DNA of 33,644 nt from JAAZPT01 sp964544955 (GCA_964544955.1 CAZJEB010000014.1:1-33644); one strand, 5' to 3'. Shown: positions 24,405 to 32,489, counted from the stretch's first letter. Notes: generated from the sequence alone by a model not told the origin. Translations and numbers: made by a program.

Positions 24405-24432
24405 AAAATAAGGTGCATAGCACCTTATTTTT
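24404..24432. terminator. Bidirectional terminator, left boundary of the ThiF cassette
   Basis: A perfect 13-bp stem (24404-24416 with 24420-24432) with an ATA loop and T-runs on both strands; serves ricT and the minus-strand transporter. The same sequence in inverted orientation recurs at 30654-30682. Confidence 0.9.
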
Positions 24433-24446
24433 ATGTTTAAATAATT

Positions 24447-25844
24447 TTAATAACCAACATATAGGCCTATTACAAGTAATAGGCAAGATAATGCAAACAT
24501 AGATAAATGTAACCAAAAACTTTTCTTTATCCATTTAATGTAAGAGAAACCAACAAGGCTTAAGCCTATAAGTAAAGGAACATTAGTAACATGATATATG
24601 TTTGAAAACCCATCACCATAGTTGAATGCAAGGGTAACTAATTGCCTGCTGAGGCCTAAGTTATTTGCTAAGGGCAATAGTATTGGCCCAAGGATTATAG
24701 CCTCTGCTACCCCTGAGGGAACAAAAAAGTCTATTATCATAATAAGTGCAAATATGCCAACGATTATAATAAATTTTGGGGTATTTATTAGGGCTGTTAT
24801 TGAGTAGTAAATTATTGTATCAAGTATTTTGCCCTCAGTAATTATATACTGTATGCTTGTTGATAAAAGTATAAGCAATACACCAGGTGTAATATCAAAA
24901 AGTCCTTTTATAAAAATTTTGAATTTACCTTTATTTAAACCGCTTAAGTATGCTGTACCAATACTTAATATCAAATACAAAACAACCAAAAGTATAAATA
25001 AAACGTTCTGCAAAGGCTTTATAAATACAGAACATATTGCCATAAGCAAATATGTTGAAAATATTATAGTGAAATACTTGCTAGCATTATCATTTGCTAT
25101 ATCTTTTTCAAATTGGAAATCATTATTTTCAATTTTTACTACCTTTTTTTCTAATTTGTTTATGTGTATAAATAAAAACAATAGTATAACTATGTAAGAA
25201 AGAAAAAATGTAAGCAATCGCATTGACAAACCACTAAATATTGGCAAGCCCATATAACTTTGCATTGTGCCAGTTGTAAAGGGATTTAAAGCTCCATTTG
25301 CAAACCCGACTCCACAGGAAAACAAAGACATTATAATCCCCGTATATGCATCCCAACCCATTGCTAATGCTAAAGCTACAACAAAGGGTATCATTGGCAA
25401 ACCTTCTTCAAAAGCGCTTAAAAAAGACCCAAATGAAAGAAAAAACAATGTTATTAATGCGGCTAATATTTTTCGTTTGTTTATAAAATTAATTGTAATT
25501 TTTTTGAGAATATAATTTACTATACCTGATTCGTTTAACAACCTAAACGAACCGCCAATTATAAACATAAAGATCATTATTGGTATAATTGCGGTATTAT
25601 TTGAATTAGTAAATACTAAAAAAGGAGAAAATAAAAATTTCCAAAAGCTTATACCTTCTGTAACATTATGATATGAATCCAAATTAACATGGCTCAAACC
25701 ATCTATAACTGTTCTTTCCATTTCACCGTGGGGTAAAATTAATGTTAATATGTATGTTGTTGCCCAAAAAATAATTAATATTATCCCAGGCATAATAAAA
25801 TATTTTTTAGTAATTTGAGTGCTATTGTTAAGATTTTCTTCCAT
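24447..25844 (-). CDS. YfcC-family (C4-dicarboxylate anaerobic carrier-like) transporter
   Basis: A 465-residue polytopic membrane protein with about 12 helices. It matches the YfcC/DcuC-related family: FIIGGSFRLLNESGIVNYILKK, FLSFGSFLSAFEEGLPMIPFVVALALAMGWDA, and FFVPSGVAEAIILGPILLPLANNLGLSRQ near the C-terminus. Family members are assigned to uptake or exchange of carboxylates, amino acids or peptides, mostly without experiment. The start at 25844 has only a weak SD (ACAAAG), so expression may depend on coupling to the ThiF-like gene whose stop is 9 nt upstream. Last gene of the minus-strand cassette; likely moves the substrate or product of the three enzymes. Confidence 0.85.
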   Translation of the reverse strand: MEENLNNSTQITKKYFIMPGIILIIFWATTYILTLILPHGEMERTVIDGLSHVNLDSYHNVTEGISFWKFLFSPFLVFTNSNNTAIIPIMIFMFIIGGSFRLLNESGIVNYILKKITINFINKRKILAALITLFFLSFGSFLSAFEEGLPMIPFVVALALAMGWDAYTGIIMSLFSCGVGFANGALNPFTTGTMQSYMGLPIFSGLSMRLLTFFLSYIVILLFLFIHINKLEKKVVKIENNDFQFEKDIANDNASKYFTIIFSTYLLMAICSVFIKPLQNVLFILLVVLYLILSIGTAYLSGLNKGKFKIFIKGLFDITPGVLLILLSTSIQYIITEGKILDTIIYYSITALINTPKFIIIVGIFALIMIIDFFVPSGVAEAIILGPILLPLANNLGLSRQLVTLAFNYGDGFSNIYHVTNVPLLIGLSLVGFSYIKWIKKSFWLHLSMFALSCLLLVIGLYVGY

Positions 25845-25853
25845 CTTTGTTAT

Positions 25854-27020
25854 TTAAACCTCTCTGAGTTTGTCCATTACACTTTCAAATACCTTATGCA
25901 TATTCTGTTTGGATTCATGTGAAATATAGTCGTCAAAAACTTCCCCCATTTGAATAGAATAAAGTTTTGTGGATATGTTTTCACCTAAAAATATTCTGCG
26001 CACTGCTGTTGTTATAAGGCCTGCACAAGCTATAGTTGCACTACCTAATTGGGGAACGCCTCCTAGCTCCCCCTTTTCATCTAAAATAGAATTCATTATT
26101 TCAGGGGTCCAGTTATCTATTCCTACAAGTATTGCTTCAATTCCAAATTGCATAAGCTTGGAAGCCTTTTTGCTTTTTAATATATCAATATCTTTTTCGC
26201 TGGGTGAAATTACATAAAGTGGAGCATTTGTATCAGCATCAAAGCGAATAACTTCTAAAGCCAAATTATCGTGTATTTCGGTTACGCTTAAATAAAGTAT
26301 TTTGTGCTTTTTGCATAAACTACGTATTCTGTAGCTTGCTTCCATATCATCAATTTCATCAATTATTACATCTGGCTTAAAGGCTAAAAGTTCAGGTATA
26401 ATTTCATCCTGAAAGCCTAAGGGGAAATGCTTTTGTTCTATAAAGGGGTCAATTTGGCTTATTTTTTTGGCAACTCCGTCAAGCTTGCTATATGGTAAAT
26501 CTTCCATAAGTAGTTCTATTCTGCCCATATTTGTTACGCTGGGCATGTCAAAATCGCCTATGGCAATAGCTTCCCCAATACCATTCCTAACAATGCTTAA
26601 TGCAACGTTTGAGCCAACACTCATGCCAAACACACAAATACGCTTTTTATTAAGTAAGTGTTGTTGTTCTTTTTTTATTAGGTTCCTGTAACGGTAAGTT
26701 TTTAAGTTCCTATAATCTTCGCCCATAGGGTACCTAATAAGGTTTTTGTTCCAAGGGAAGTACACCCAAGTTCCATATTCTAAACCATTAAATAAATTGA
26801 TATTATTAAAATGTTCGTGGAATTTTTCCTTGTCTGTATTATTTAGGAACATAGTTAAATCTTCTTTAATTGCATCTATTGGGTTAACCACATTGCTAAC
26901 AGCTTTGTTTTTAAATAGCTCAAGCAATTTATTTATATCTTCATTATTTCTTAGGTCAAAATATAGGGGCTTTTGCCAATTATTTTTACTAATGTTTTCT
27001 AAAATATAATTGTTTAACAT
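25854..27020 (-). CDS. ThiF/E1-like adenylyltransferase (copy 1)
   Basis: A 388-residue protein. Residues ~15-115 form an N-terminal domain with YGTWVYFPWNKNLIRY and TYRYRNLIKKEQ. Residues ~126-350 are a Rossmann-type E1 domain: nucleotide loop FGMSVGSN (G132-N138), acidic GDFDMPSVTNMGR (D156, D158, N164, R167), a lysine at K179 and IDEIDDMEASYRIR (D221-D225). E1-like enzymes adenylate a C-terminal or substrate carboxylate with ATP. The CxxC zinc pairs and catalytic Cys of MoeB/ThiF are not seen. The layout resembles the ThiF-like half of Rv1355c/MoeY-type proteins. Its SD (GAGG) is built from the stop of the upstream hydrolase gene. Substrate unknown. Confidence 0.83.
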   Translation of the reverse strand: MLNNYILENISKNNWQKPLYFDLRNNEDINKLLELFKNKAVSNVVNPIDAIKEDLTMFLNNTDKEKFHEHFNNINLFNGLEYGTWVYFPWNKNLIRYPMGEDYRNLKTYRYRNLIKKEQQHLLNKKRICVFGMSVGSNVALSIVRNGIGEAIAIGDFDMPSVTNMGRIELLMEDLPYSKLDGVAKKISQIDPFIEQKHFPLGFQDEIIPELLAFKPDVIIDEIDDMEASYRIRSLCKKHKILYLSVTEIHDNLALEVIRFDADTNAPLYVISPSEKDIDILKSKKASKLMQFGIEAILVGIDNWTPEIMNSILDEKGELGGVPQLGSATIACAGLITTAVRRIFLGENISTKLYSIQMGEVFDDYISHESKQNMHKVFESVMDKLREV

Positions 27021-27027
27021 ATCAACC

Positions 27028-27753
27028 TCAAATTTTGTTTATTCTATCTACTATGCTTTCAGTATCTTCCCCAGCGCAATAAATACCTATTAATGATTCT
27101 AATGCGTTAGTGTGCCTTAAAGGGCCCTGTGCAGCACATGCGTCTTTAATTAATGTAACGTTATAGCCTAAATCTGCTAAATCCCTAACGCTTGTACTTA
27201 CACATTGGTCTGTGTAAAAGCCTGTAACTAAAACAGTTTCTGTGTTTAGGTTCCTTAAAATTTTATCAATGTTTGTGCCAACGTGTACCCCAGAGCAAGT
27301 TTTTGTAAGCACAATATCATCCTCCAAGGGAGCAATTTCTTTTATTATTGTGCTTTCTCCACTGCCTTTTGGGTAAACTACATTTGTTTTTTTGTGTTGG
27401 TGGCTAACATCACTTGCATCAGGCAATAAAGATTCTACTTTTACATATATTGGCAATATGCTTTTATCTCTGCAAGCGTCAATTATTTTTTTAATATTGC
27501 CTACTGTTCTGTAGTTTATTTCATCAATTTGTGCAAGTAGTGGTAAATAAGGTGTGGGATCCATACCCAAGGCTAACATTTCTTTCTCTAAATACTCTGC
27601 TAATACGCATTGTTGTGCATCAATAATTAGCAACACGGTATGCTCTTTTGTTACTGCATGTGGGTCTTTAAAAAACATACCACCTGCAAGCTCAACAGCT
27701 TGTTTTACAAATTGGTTTAAAATGCTGTAATCCTTAGTTTCTAAATTGTTCAT
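27028..27753 (-). CDS. Isochorismatase-family cysteine hydrolase
   Basis: A 241-residue protein of the isochorismatase/nicotinamidase superfamily, enzymes that hydrolyse amides, carbamates or vinyl ethers through a Cys-Asp-Lys triad. The triad is in place: LLIIDAQQ (D45), VLTKTCSG (K151) and TGFYTDQCVSTSVRDLADLGYNV (C184). The N-terminal ~35 residues before the first strand form an unusual extension. GTG at 27762 is possible, but AAAGGTG precedes the ATG at 27753, which is chosen. It lies between the two ThiF-like genes with 7- and 13-nt gaps, so all three are expected to act in one pathway. Nicotinamidase, N-carbamoyl and isochorismate activities cannot be separated from the sequence alone. 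Confidence 0.88.
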   Translation of the reverse strand: MNNLETKDYSILNQFVKQAVELAGGMFFKDPHAVTKEHTVLLIIDAQQCVLAEYLEKEMLALGMDPTPYLPLLAQIDEINYRTVGNIKKIIDACRDKSILPIYVKVESLLPDASDVSHQHKKTNVVYPKGSGESTIIKEIAPLEDDIVLTKTCSGVHVGTNIDKILRNLNTETVLVTGFYTDQCVSTSVRDLADLGYNVTLIKDACAAQGPLRHTNALESLIGIYCAGEDTESIVDRINKI

Positions 27754-27766
27754 TTTTTTCACCTTT

Positions 27767-28951
27767 CTATATTTCTTTATTTATTTTAAGTTTAATAAAG
27801 TAACTTGCTAATTTGCTTATACGCGTTAAGTCGTTACTTTCCTTAGCTATTCCAATATTAAGCTTATAAATACCAGTTTTTATTGTTTTGCCAAGTAATA
27901 TATCCCTACAGGTGCTTGTTGTAAAAGCGGCAGCAGCAAGTGTTGTGCTACCAAGCTGAGGGTAACCACAAAGATTTTTGCCTATCAACATTGCAGAATT
28001 TGCTAATTTATATGATAAATTATGCAAACCAACGCTTCTGCTTAAAAGCATATCCGCACTATCTTTAGATAAATTATCTAATTCACTATCTTTAATATAT
28101 TTAGCATATAGGGGAGTATTGCTATATAAATCATGCCTTACTACTTCTAAAGTACATATATCGTGCACATCGGCAGCAGTAACATAAGGAGCTTTATTTT
28201 CTCTTGCATATTTTCTTAGCAAAATAGAAGCTTTCATATCATCAATTTCATCTATTAATATGTCAGGCTTAAAATTATTAAGTTTATTTATATTATTGTT
28301 ATTTATGCCATCATAGCATGTGTTTATTTTAATAAAGGGGTCTAAATAGCTTATTTGCTTTGCAATTGTGTCAACTTTTGGAATGCAAATATCTAAAACC
28401 TCAAAATTAGCCCGACCAATGTTAAATATATTTGGCTCTACCAAATCTGCAATAAAAATTTCGTTACACAAAAAGTTGCGCACTAATGATATTGCTATGT
28501 TAGAGCCTACACTCATGCCTATTACAGCAATTTTCTTTTGCTTTAATATATCTAACTCTTCTTTACTTATAAGGTTTCTAAACCTAAATGTTCTTAAATA
28601 ATAGTAAGTATCCTTATCAGGGTAGCGTACAAGCTCGCCACTCCAAGGGAAAAATACCCATACACCAAAATCGTTTTTTATAAAACTTGGGTTGCTAACA
28701 TATTTATCCCTTGCCTTATCGTCATTTTTAAGGTGGGGGAAATTATATTCAAACAAGTTGTTGGCTATTTTTTCAACATTATCAACTATATTTTTAACTT
28801 GCCCGCTTTTTATATATGAATCTAATAATTTTATATCCCTTTCATTTTTTAAGTTAAAAATTATTGGCTGTTGCCAATGGGGCACTTCTTTGTTGGCTGA
28901 ATTATTAAGGGTAACAAAACCATCATATAAATTTAAATTTGTGAGCGGCAT
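27767..28951 (-). CDS. ThiF/E1-like adenylyltransferase (copy 2)
   Basis: A 394-residue paralogue of copy 1 with the same two-domain layout: N-terminal WQQPIIFNL, GVWVFFPWSGELVRY, TFRFRNLISKEE; then E1-type IGMSVGSN (G145-N151), IADLVEPNIFNIGR (D169, N177, R180), K192, and IDEIDDMKASILLR. In the acidic strand one of the two aspartates seen in copy 1 is missing (ADLVE against GDFDM), so the copies may differ in nucleotide or substrate binding. The identity between copies looks moderate rather than recent. AAAGGAGGG precedes the ATG, the strongest SD in the cassette. First gene of the minus-strand operon. Confidence 0.83.
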   Translation of the reverse strand: MPLTNLNLYDGFVTLNNSANKEVPHWQQPIIFNLKNERDIKLLDSYIKSGQVKNIVDNVEKIANNLFEYNFPHLKNDDKARDKYVSNPSFIKNDFGVWVFFPWSGELVRYPDKDTYYYLRTFRFRNLISKEELDILKQKKIAVIGMSVGSNIAISLVRNFLCNEIFIADLVEPNIFNIGRANFEVLDICIPKVDTIAKQISYLDPFIKINTCYDGINNNNINKLNNFKPDILIDEIDDMKASILLRKYARENKAPYVTAADVHDICTLEVVRHDLYSNTPLYAKYIKDSELDNLSKDSADMLLSRSVGLHNLSYKLANSAMLIGKNLCGYPQLGSTTLAAAAFTTSTCRDILLGKTIKTGIYKLNIGIAKESNDLTRISKLASYFIKLKINKEI

Positions 28952-29029
28952 ATAATCCCTCCTTTATGGTTTAATAATATTTAAAATAATCACTGAGTAA
29001 AGCTGAATTAGCCATATTGAAAATAAAAA

Positions 29030-29064
29030 GGAAAGTTTTCGGGTAAAATTACCGAATACTTTCC
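29030..29064. promoter_or_regulatory. Imperfect 35-bp inverted repeat in the divergent control region
   Basis: GGAAAGTTTTCGGGTAA (29030-29046) pairs with TTACCGAATACTTTCC (29049-29064) with one mismatch and one bulge. A further GGAAAC half-site follows at 29075-29080. On the minus strand it is followed by CTTTTTATTTT, so it is either the operator of the divergent HTH regulator or a leader terminator of the ThiF operon. Confidence 0.6.
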
Positions 29065-29084
29065 AAATGATTATGGAAACTTTA

Positions 29085-29113
29085 TTGCTAAATATTTCTA
29101 TATGCTTTATAAT
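29085..29113 (+). promoter_or_regulatory. Promoter for the HTH regulator of the cassette
   Basis: TTGCTA (29085-29090), 17-bp spacer, TATAAT (29108-29113), about 38 nt upstream of the GTG start, immediately downstream of the inverted repeat. Confidence 0.6.
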
Positions 29114-29150
29114 TAAATGACAATAAACAGAAATAGGTGGTGTTATAGGC

Positions 29151-30638
29151 GTGGATAATAGTACTTTTTATTTATTTATAAAAAATAAAGCTAAAGAAAA
29201 GTCAGTTAAACTTGATGACTTGGCTAAAGCTTGCAACATTGGTAGAACCACTTTGTATAGGTTTATGAAGCAGGAAACTCCTATTACATCATCCTTTGAA
29301 ACAAATATTATTAAATTTTTAAAATTGGATGCTAATGAAAAAAATGAAATGAGCCTTTTATTAAAAGGTGAAAACAACGAAAAAAATTATTCTGGGGCTT
29401 ATGAATATATTGATGAAATTATGTTTGGTGAAAAAACAAACATACCATTAGAATATTTTAATTTTGAGTTTTACGAGGAAGATAAAAAGCTGCTTAAAAC
29501 AAGCAATGAAACAATTAGAAATATTGTTAATTTAATTGATGAAAAAACTACTAATGTTGATATACATTCTAGCAATTTTAAAAAGGAAAAAGCTTTTTCG
29601 TTTTTATACAACATTTCAAACCAAATAAACAATAAATACCCACAAACTGGCTTTAAGCATTTTATTGCCTTGGATTTTGAAAACTCAAAAAACATAGGGC
29701 ACTTATTTAAAAATATAATAAATGTTTTAAGTATAGAAAACTATAACGTTTACTATAAAAATGAAAATATTGGCAAAATTGAAAATAACATTGCAGACAA
29801 TATTATGCTTATTGCCATTGAACATGATAAAGGTAAAAATAACGATTATTTTTTAATATTGATTAATGAAAATAAAGCATCAAAGTGCATGTATTTTAAA
29901 AATTCAACATACTATGAGTTTTTTATTAGCTTCTTTGTAACAAATAAATACATATATGGCGAAACATTAATACAAGCTAATAATTCATATGATATTGATA
30001 GGGCTGTTGAGTATTTAGAAACGAGCGCAGAAAATGCCTTAATAAAGAATGAGTTATGCATTAAATTTATACCTAAATCTGTGTGGAAACAACTTTATAA
30101 CAGAACAGATGAGGCAAGGGCGGTTCAAATAATTCAATATTTTTCTAAAAACCCAGTACAATACTATGAAATTGAACACTTTTTTAAATATTGGTTTGAT
30201 GTTATAGATGCCCGCAATGCTTCTAAAAGCCAAATACCAAGCCACTTTGTAACGAGTAAAAATGCGCTTATAAAATTTATGGATACGGGTGTAGCCTCAT
30301 TAAAAATGCCCCTTATTGTTTTTAATAAAAGCGAGCGTAAGGAAATAATAAAGCATTTATATAACAGGGTTAGTGATGATAACGATAGTTTAAATTTACT
30401 TATAACCGATATGGATGTATTCCCCTTAGGTGTAAGCCTGCTTGTTAATAAGGATAATGGGATATTGGTGGAATATGATTATTTTGAAGATAAATACGCA
30501 ACAAAAAATGTGCTTATAAACAATAAAGCCTTTAATGAAATGTTTATAAGCTATGTAAAGGAACATTTGCCCTATAACTATGTGTATACAAAGGAGAAAA
30601 CCCTATATTTTTTAAACTCTTTGCTGGATAGAATATAA
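29151..30638 (+). CDS. Large HTH regulator divergent from the ThiF operon
   Basis: A 495-residue protein. Residues ~15-60 are an XRE-like helix-turn-helix (VKLDDLAKACNIGRTTLYRFMKQETPI, then FETNIIKFLKLDANEKNEM). The remaining ~430 residues, rich in Asn, Lys, Tyr and Phe, match no domain I recognise; they are probably a ligand- or peptide-sensing region. There is no signal peptide or membrane helix. The start is GTG; AGGTGG lies ten bases upstream and no in-frame ATG fits better. Its position, divergent from the ThiF/hydrolase/ThiF/transporter operon with an inverted repeat between them, suggests it controls that operon; this is inference. Confidence 0.75.
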   Translation: MDNSTFYLFIKNKAKEKSVKLDDLAKACNIGRTTLYRFMKQETPITSSFETNIIKFLKLDANEKNEMSLLLKGENNEKNYSGAYEYIDEIMFGEKTNIPLEYFNFEFYEEDKKLLKTSNETIRNIVNLIDEKTTNVDIHSSNFKKEKAFSFLYNISNQINNKYPQTGFKHFIALDFENSKNIGHLFKNIINVLSIENYNVYYKNENIGKIENNIADNIMLIAIEHDKGKNNDYFLILINENKASKCMYFKNSTYYEFFISFFVTNKYIYGETLIQANNSYDIDRAVEYLETSAENALIKNELCIKFIPKSVWKQLYNRTDEARAVQIIQYFSKNPVQYYEIEHFFKYWFDVIDARNASKSQIPSHFVTSKNALIKFMDTGVASLKMPLIVFNKSERKEIIKHLYNRVSDDNDSLNLLITDMDVFPLGVSLLVNKDNGILVEYDYFEDKYATKNVLINNKAFNEMFISYVKEHLPYNYVYTKEKTLYFLNSLLDRI

Positions 30639-30653
30639 TTTAGATTAACAAAC

Positions 30654-30682
30654 TAAAAATAAGGTGCTATGCACCTTATTTT
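30654..30682. terminator. Bidirectional terminator, right boundary of the ThiF cassette
   Basis: A 12-bp stem (30656-30667 with 30671-30682) with a TAT loop. It terminates the plus-strand regulator and the minus-strand alpha/beta hydrolase, whose stop codon lies inside the arm. It matches the terminator at 24405-24433 over 29 bp in inverted orientation. Confidence 0.9.
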
Positions 30683-31578
30683 ATATTATTATCTTTAAAA
30701 AAATTACAAACAACTTCAATATATTTTTGTTTGTTATAAGTTATTGCTTCTGCATGGTTTGCGCCCTTGCAAATATATAAGTTTACATAGCCTCTTTTAG
30801 CATCTTTTATTTTTATGCTATGTTCAAGGGGTACTGTTTCATCCTTATCACCATGTACTAATAATAATGGTATATTATCAGCAAATTTATTCTCGTTTAA
30901 GTCCTTAATTATATCCACATCTTCAAATTTTAAGCCACTACGTATTTTAACAAAAAACTTTGCAAGGGGTAAAAGTATTTTTGATAGTATGCCGATTTTG
31001 CTTAATCTAAAATCTATTAATTCCTTTAATGATGCATAGGGGCAGTCTGCAATAACAAAATCCACACTACCATTTCTAGCCATATACCTTAAAACTGTTG
31101 CTCCACCCATGGATTCGCCACATACACCAATGTAGGTATAATTATTTTTGGCTTTTACATTATCAACAATAAGCTTTAAATCCTCGCTTTCAAGCTTTGC
31201 CATTGTTGAATATTTGCCCTCGCTAATTCCGGCGTGTATATGGTCGTAAAGCAAGCAATCAAAGCCCATATCATTAAACATTGCTGCATAACGGCGTGAT
31301 GCCACCCTGTTAAAGCCAAAACCGTGGCAAAGTACAATTACTTTATTTGTTCCATCACCACAAAGCCACCATTCACCAAGCAGTTTTTCATTTCTACTAT
31401 TTACAATTTCAAAGTCTTTTTTTATTGCTTGGGCATCCCTATCAGCATCATACCAGCCCAAATGTACTAATAAGGTTTTCATTTCTTCCAAATTTCGCTT
31501 ATGGGTAAGCAAATAATTAGCCATAAAATATGCGCTAATTACAGCAATTAAAACTAATCCAATTAAAATATATATCAT
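30676..31578 (-). CDS. Membrane-anchored alpha/beta hydrolase
   Basis: A 300-residue serine hydrolase with an N-terminal transmembrane helix (MIYILIGLVLIAVISAYFMANYLL). The catalytic triad is visible: nucleophile elbow GESMGG (S156), acid in LLVHGDKDETVP, and His in GANHAEA. The oxyanion region is VIVLCHGFGFNR. Such proteins (FrsA/YqkD-like) are usually esterases or peptidases of unknown substrate. GAGGTG lies six bases before the ATG. It is divergent from the MerR-type regulator, which could control it. Confidence 0.87.
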   Translation of the reverse strand: MIYILIGLVLIAVISAYFMANYLLTHKRNLEEMKTLLVHLGWYDADRDAQAIKKDFEIVNSRNEKLLGEWWLCGDGTNKVIVLCHGFGFNRVASRRYAAMFNDMGFDCLLYDHIHAGISEGKYSTMAKLESEDLKLIVDNVKAKNNYTYIGVCGESMGGATVLRYMARNGSVDFVIADCPYASLKELIDFRLSKIGILSKILLPLAKFFVKIRSGLKFEDVDIIKDLNENKFADNIPLLLVHGDKDETVPLEHSIKIKDAKRGYVNLYICKGANHAEAITYNKQKYIEVVCNFFKDNNIK

Positions 31579-31595
31579 ATTAACACCTCAAAAAT

Positions 31596-31624
31596 ATTAT
31601 AGTTTTTAATATTTTATATTGCAA
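31596..31624 (-). promoter_or_regulatory. Promoter for the alpha/beta hydrolase gene
   Basis: On the minus strand: TTGCAA (31619-31624), 17-bp spacer, TATAAT (31596-31601), about 18 nt before the start codon. Confidence 0.65.
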
Positions 31625-31670
31625 GTTTAAAAAAATGTAATAAAATTAAAAAATCACCCTGGGTAAGGTG

Positions 31671-31701
31671 TTGCTTGTTACCTTAGGTAATGTGCTATTG
31701 T
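31671..31701 (+). promoter_or_regulatory. MerR-type promoter with 19-bp spacer and central palindrome
   Basis: TTGCTT (31671-31676), 19-bp spacer, TATTGT (31696-31701). The spacer holds TTACCTTAGGTAA (31678-31690), symmetric about its central T. A long spacer with the operator between -35 and -10 is the hallmark of MerR-activated promoters, so the downstream regulator probably controls itself from here. Confidence 0.7.
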
Positions 31702-31721
31702 AAACATAAGGAGGTGAATAT

Positions 31722-32447
31722 ATGTCTAATTACTCAACTGGTGAACTTGCCAAACTTTGCAACACTACTGTTAGAACTGTTCAATATTACGATAATATTG
31801 GCTTGCTTGTTCCAAGTGATTTAACTGAAGGTGGTAGGCGCCTTTATAATGATAATGACTATAAAAAGTTATCGTTAATTTGTTTGTTAAAATCATTAGG
31901 TATTTCCCTTAACAACATAAAGGAGATAATTGAAAGCGAAAATAGTAATAAAGTATTAAGCATGATTTTAAATCAACAAAAAAATACCATTCAACAGGAA
32001 ATTGAGGATAAACAAAAACAGCTTCAAAACATAGCGGTGTTGGAGGAAGGCATTAAAACCAAAAATAAAATAACATCAAAGGAAGACATATATAATATTA
32101 TGAATGATAAAAAGGAAATGAAAAAAACCTATATTGTGTTAACTTGTTTTGCTGTTGTGATAGGATTGTTAATACAATGGCCTACAATACTTATGTGGAT
32201 AATTAAGGGCAATTATATACCCTATTTAGTTGGGCTACCAATTCGTATAATAGGTGTTATATTTTTATTAAAATACTACTATAGTAGAACCGCTTATATA
32301 TGCCCAGAGTGCAATACAAAGTTCAAACCCAAAGTAAAGCAGTTTGTATTTGCAAAACATACCCTAAAAACAAGGAAGCTTACATGCAATAATTGTGGTA
32401 AAACAAGCTTTTGCCTTGAAACCTATAGCGGTGCTACAGCTAAATAA
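31722..32447 (+). CDS. MerR-family regulator fused to transmembrane helices and a zinc ribbon
   Basis: A 241-residue protein. Residues 1-~70 are a MerR DNA-binding domain (STGELAKLCNTTVRTVQYYDNIGLLVPS, then GGRRLYNDNDYKKLSLICLLKSLGISLNNI). Residues ~75-112 form the dimerising coiled coil. Then come two hydrophobic helices (about 136-160 and 165-186) and a C-terminal zinc ribbon with CPEC (C194, C197) and CNNC (C222, C225). The protein should therefore sit in the membrane with its DNA-binding domain in the cytoplasm. AAGGAGGTG precedes the ATG. The signal it senses is unknown; membrane stress, a lipid or a metal are possibilities only. Confidence 0.88.
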   Translation: MSNYSTGELAKLCNTTVRTVQYYDNIGLLVPSDLTEGGRRLYNDNDYKKLSLICLLKSLGISLNNIKEIIESENSNKVLSMILNQQKNTIQQEIEDKQKQLQNIAVLEEGIKTKNKITSKEDIYNIMNDKKEMKKTYIVLTCFAVVIGLLIQWPTILMWIIKGNYIPYLVGLPIRIIGVIFLLKYYYSRTAYICPECNTKFKPKVKQFVFAKHTLKTRKLTCNNCGKTSFCLETYSGATAK

Positions 32448-32451
32448 GTTT

Positions 32452-32482
32452 AAAAAAGTTCGCTTACACTGCGAACTTTTTT
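32452..32482. terminator. Bidirectional terminator between merR-like and yitT-like genes
   Basis: A perfect 12-bp stem (32452-32463 with 32471-32482), seven-base loop, T-runs on both strands. Confidence 0.9.
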
Positions 32483-32489
32483 TATTAAT

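Noticed and set aside
28971..29015. A 14-codon minus-strand ORF (MANSALLSDYFKYY) just upstream of ThiF copy 2, reminiscent of the short precursor peptides of microcin C-type clusters that use E1-like MccB.
   Set aside because: It has no ribosome binding site, it overlaps A/T-rich sequence likely to be promoter, and it does not end in the Asn typical of MccA-type peptides. Worth a conservation check only.
24405..30682. The ThiF cassette as a classical transposon with the terminators as terminal inverted repeats.
   Set aside because: No transposase, integrase or target-site duplication was seen; the repeats are self-palindromic terminators. Reported only as a boundary oddity.
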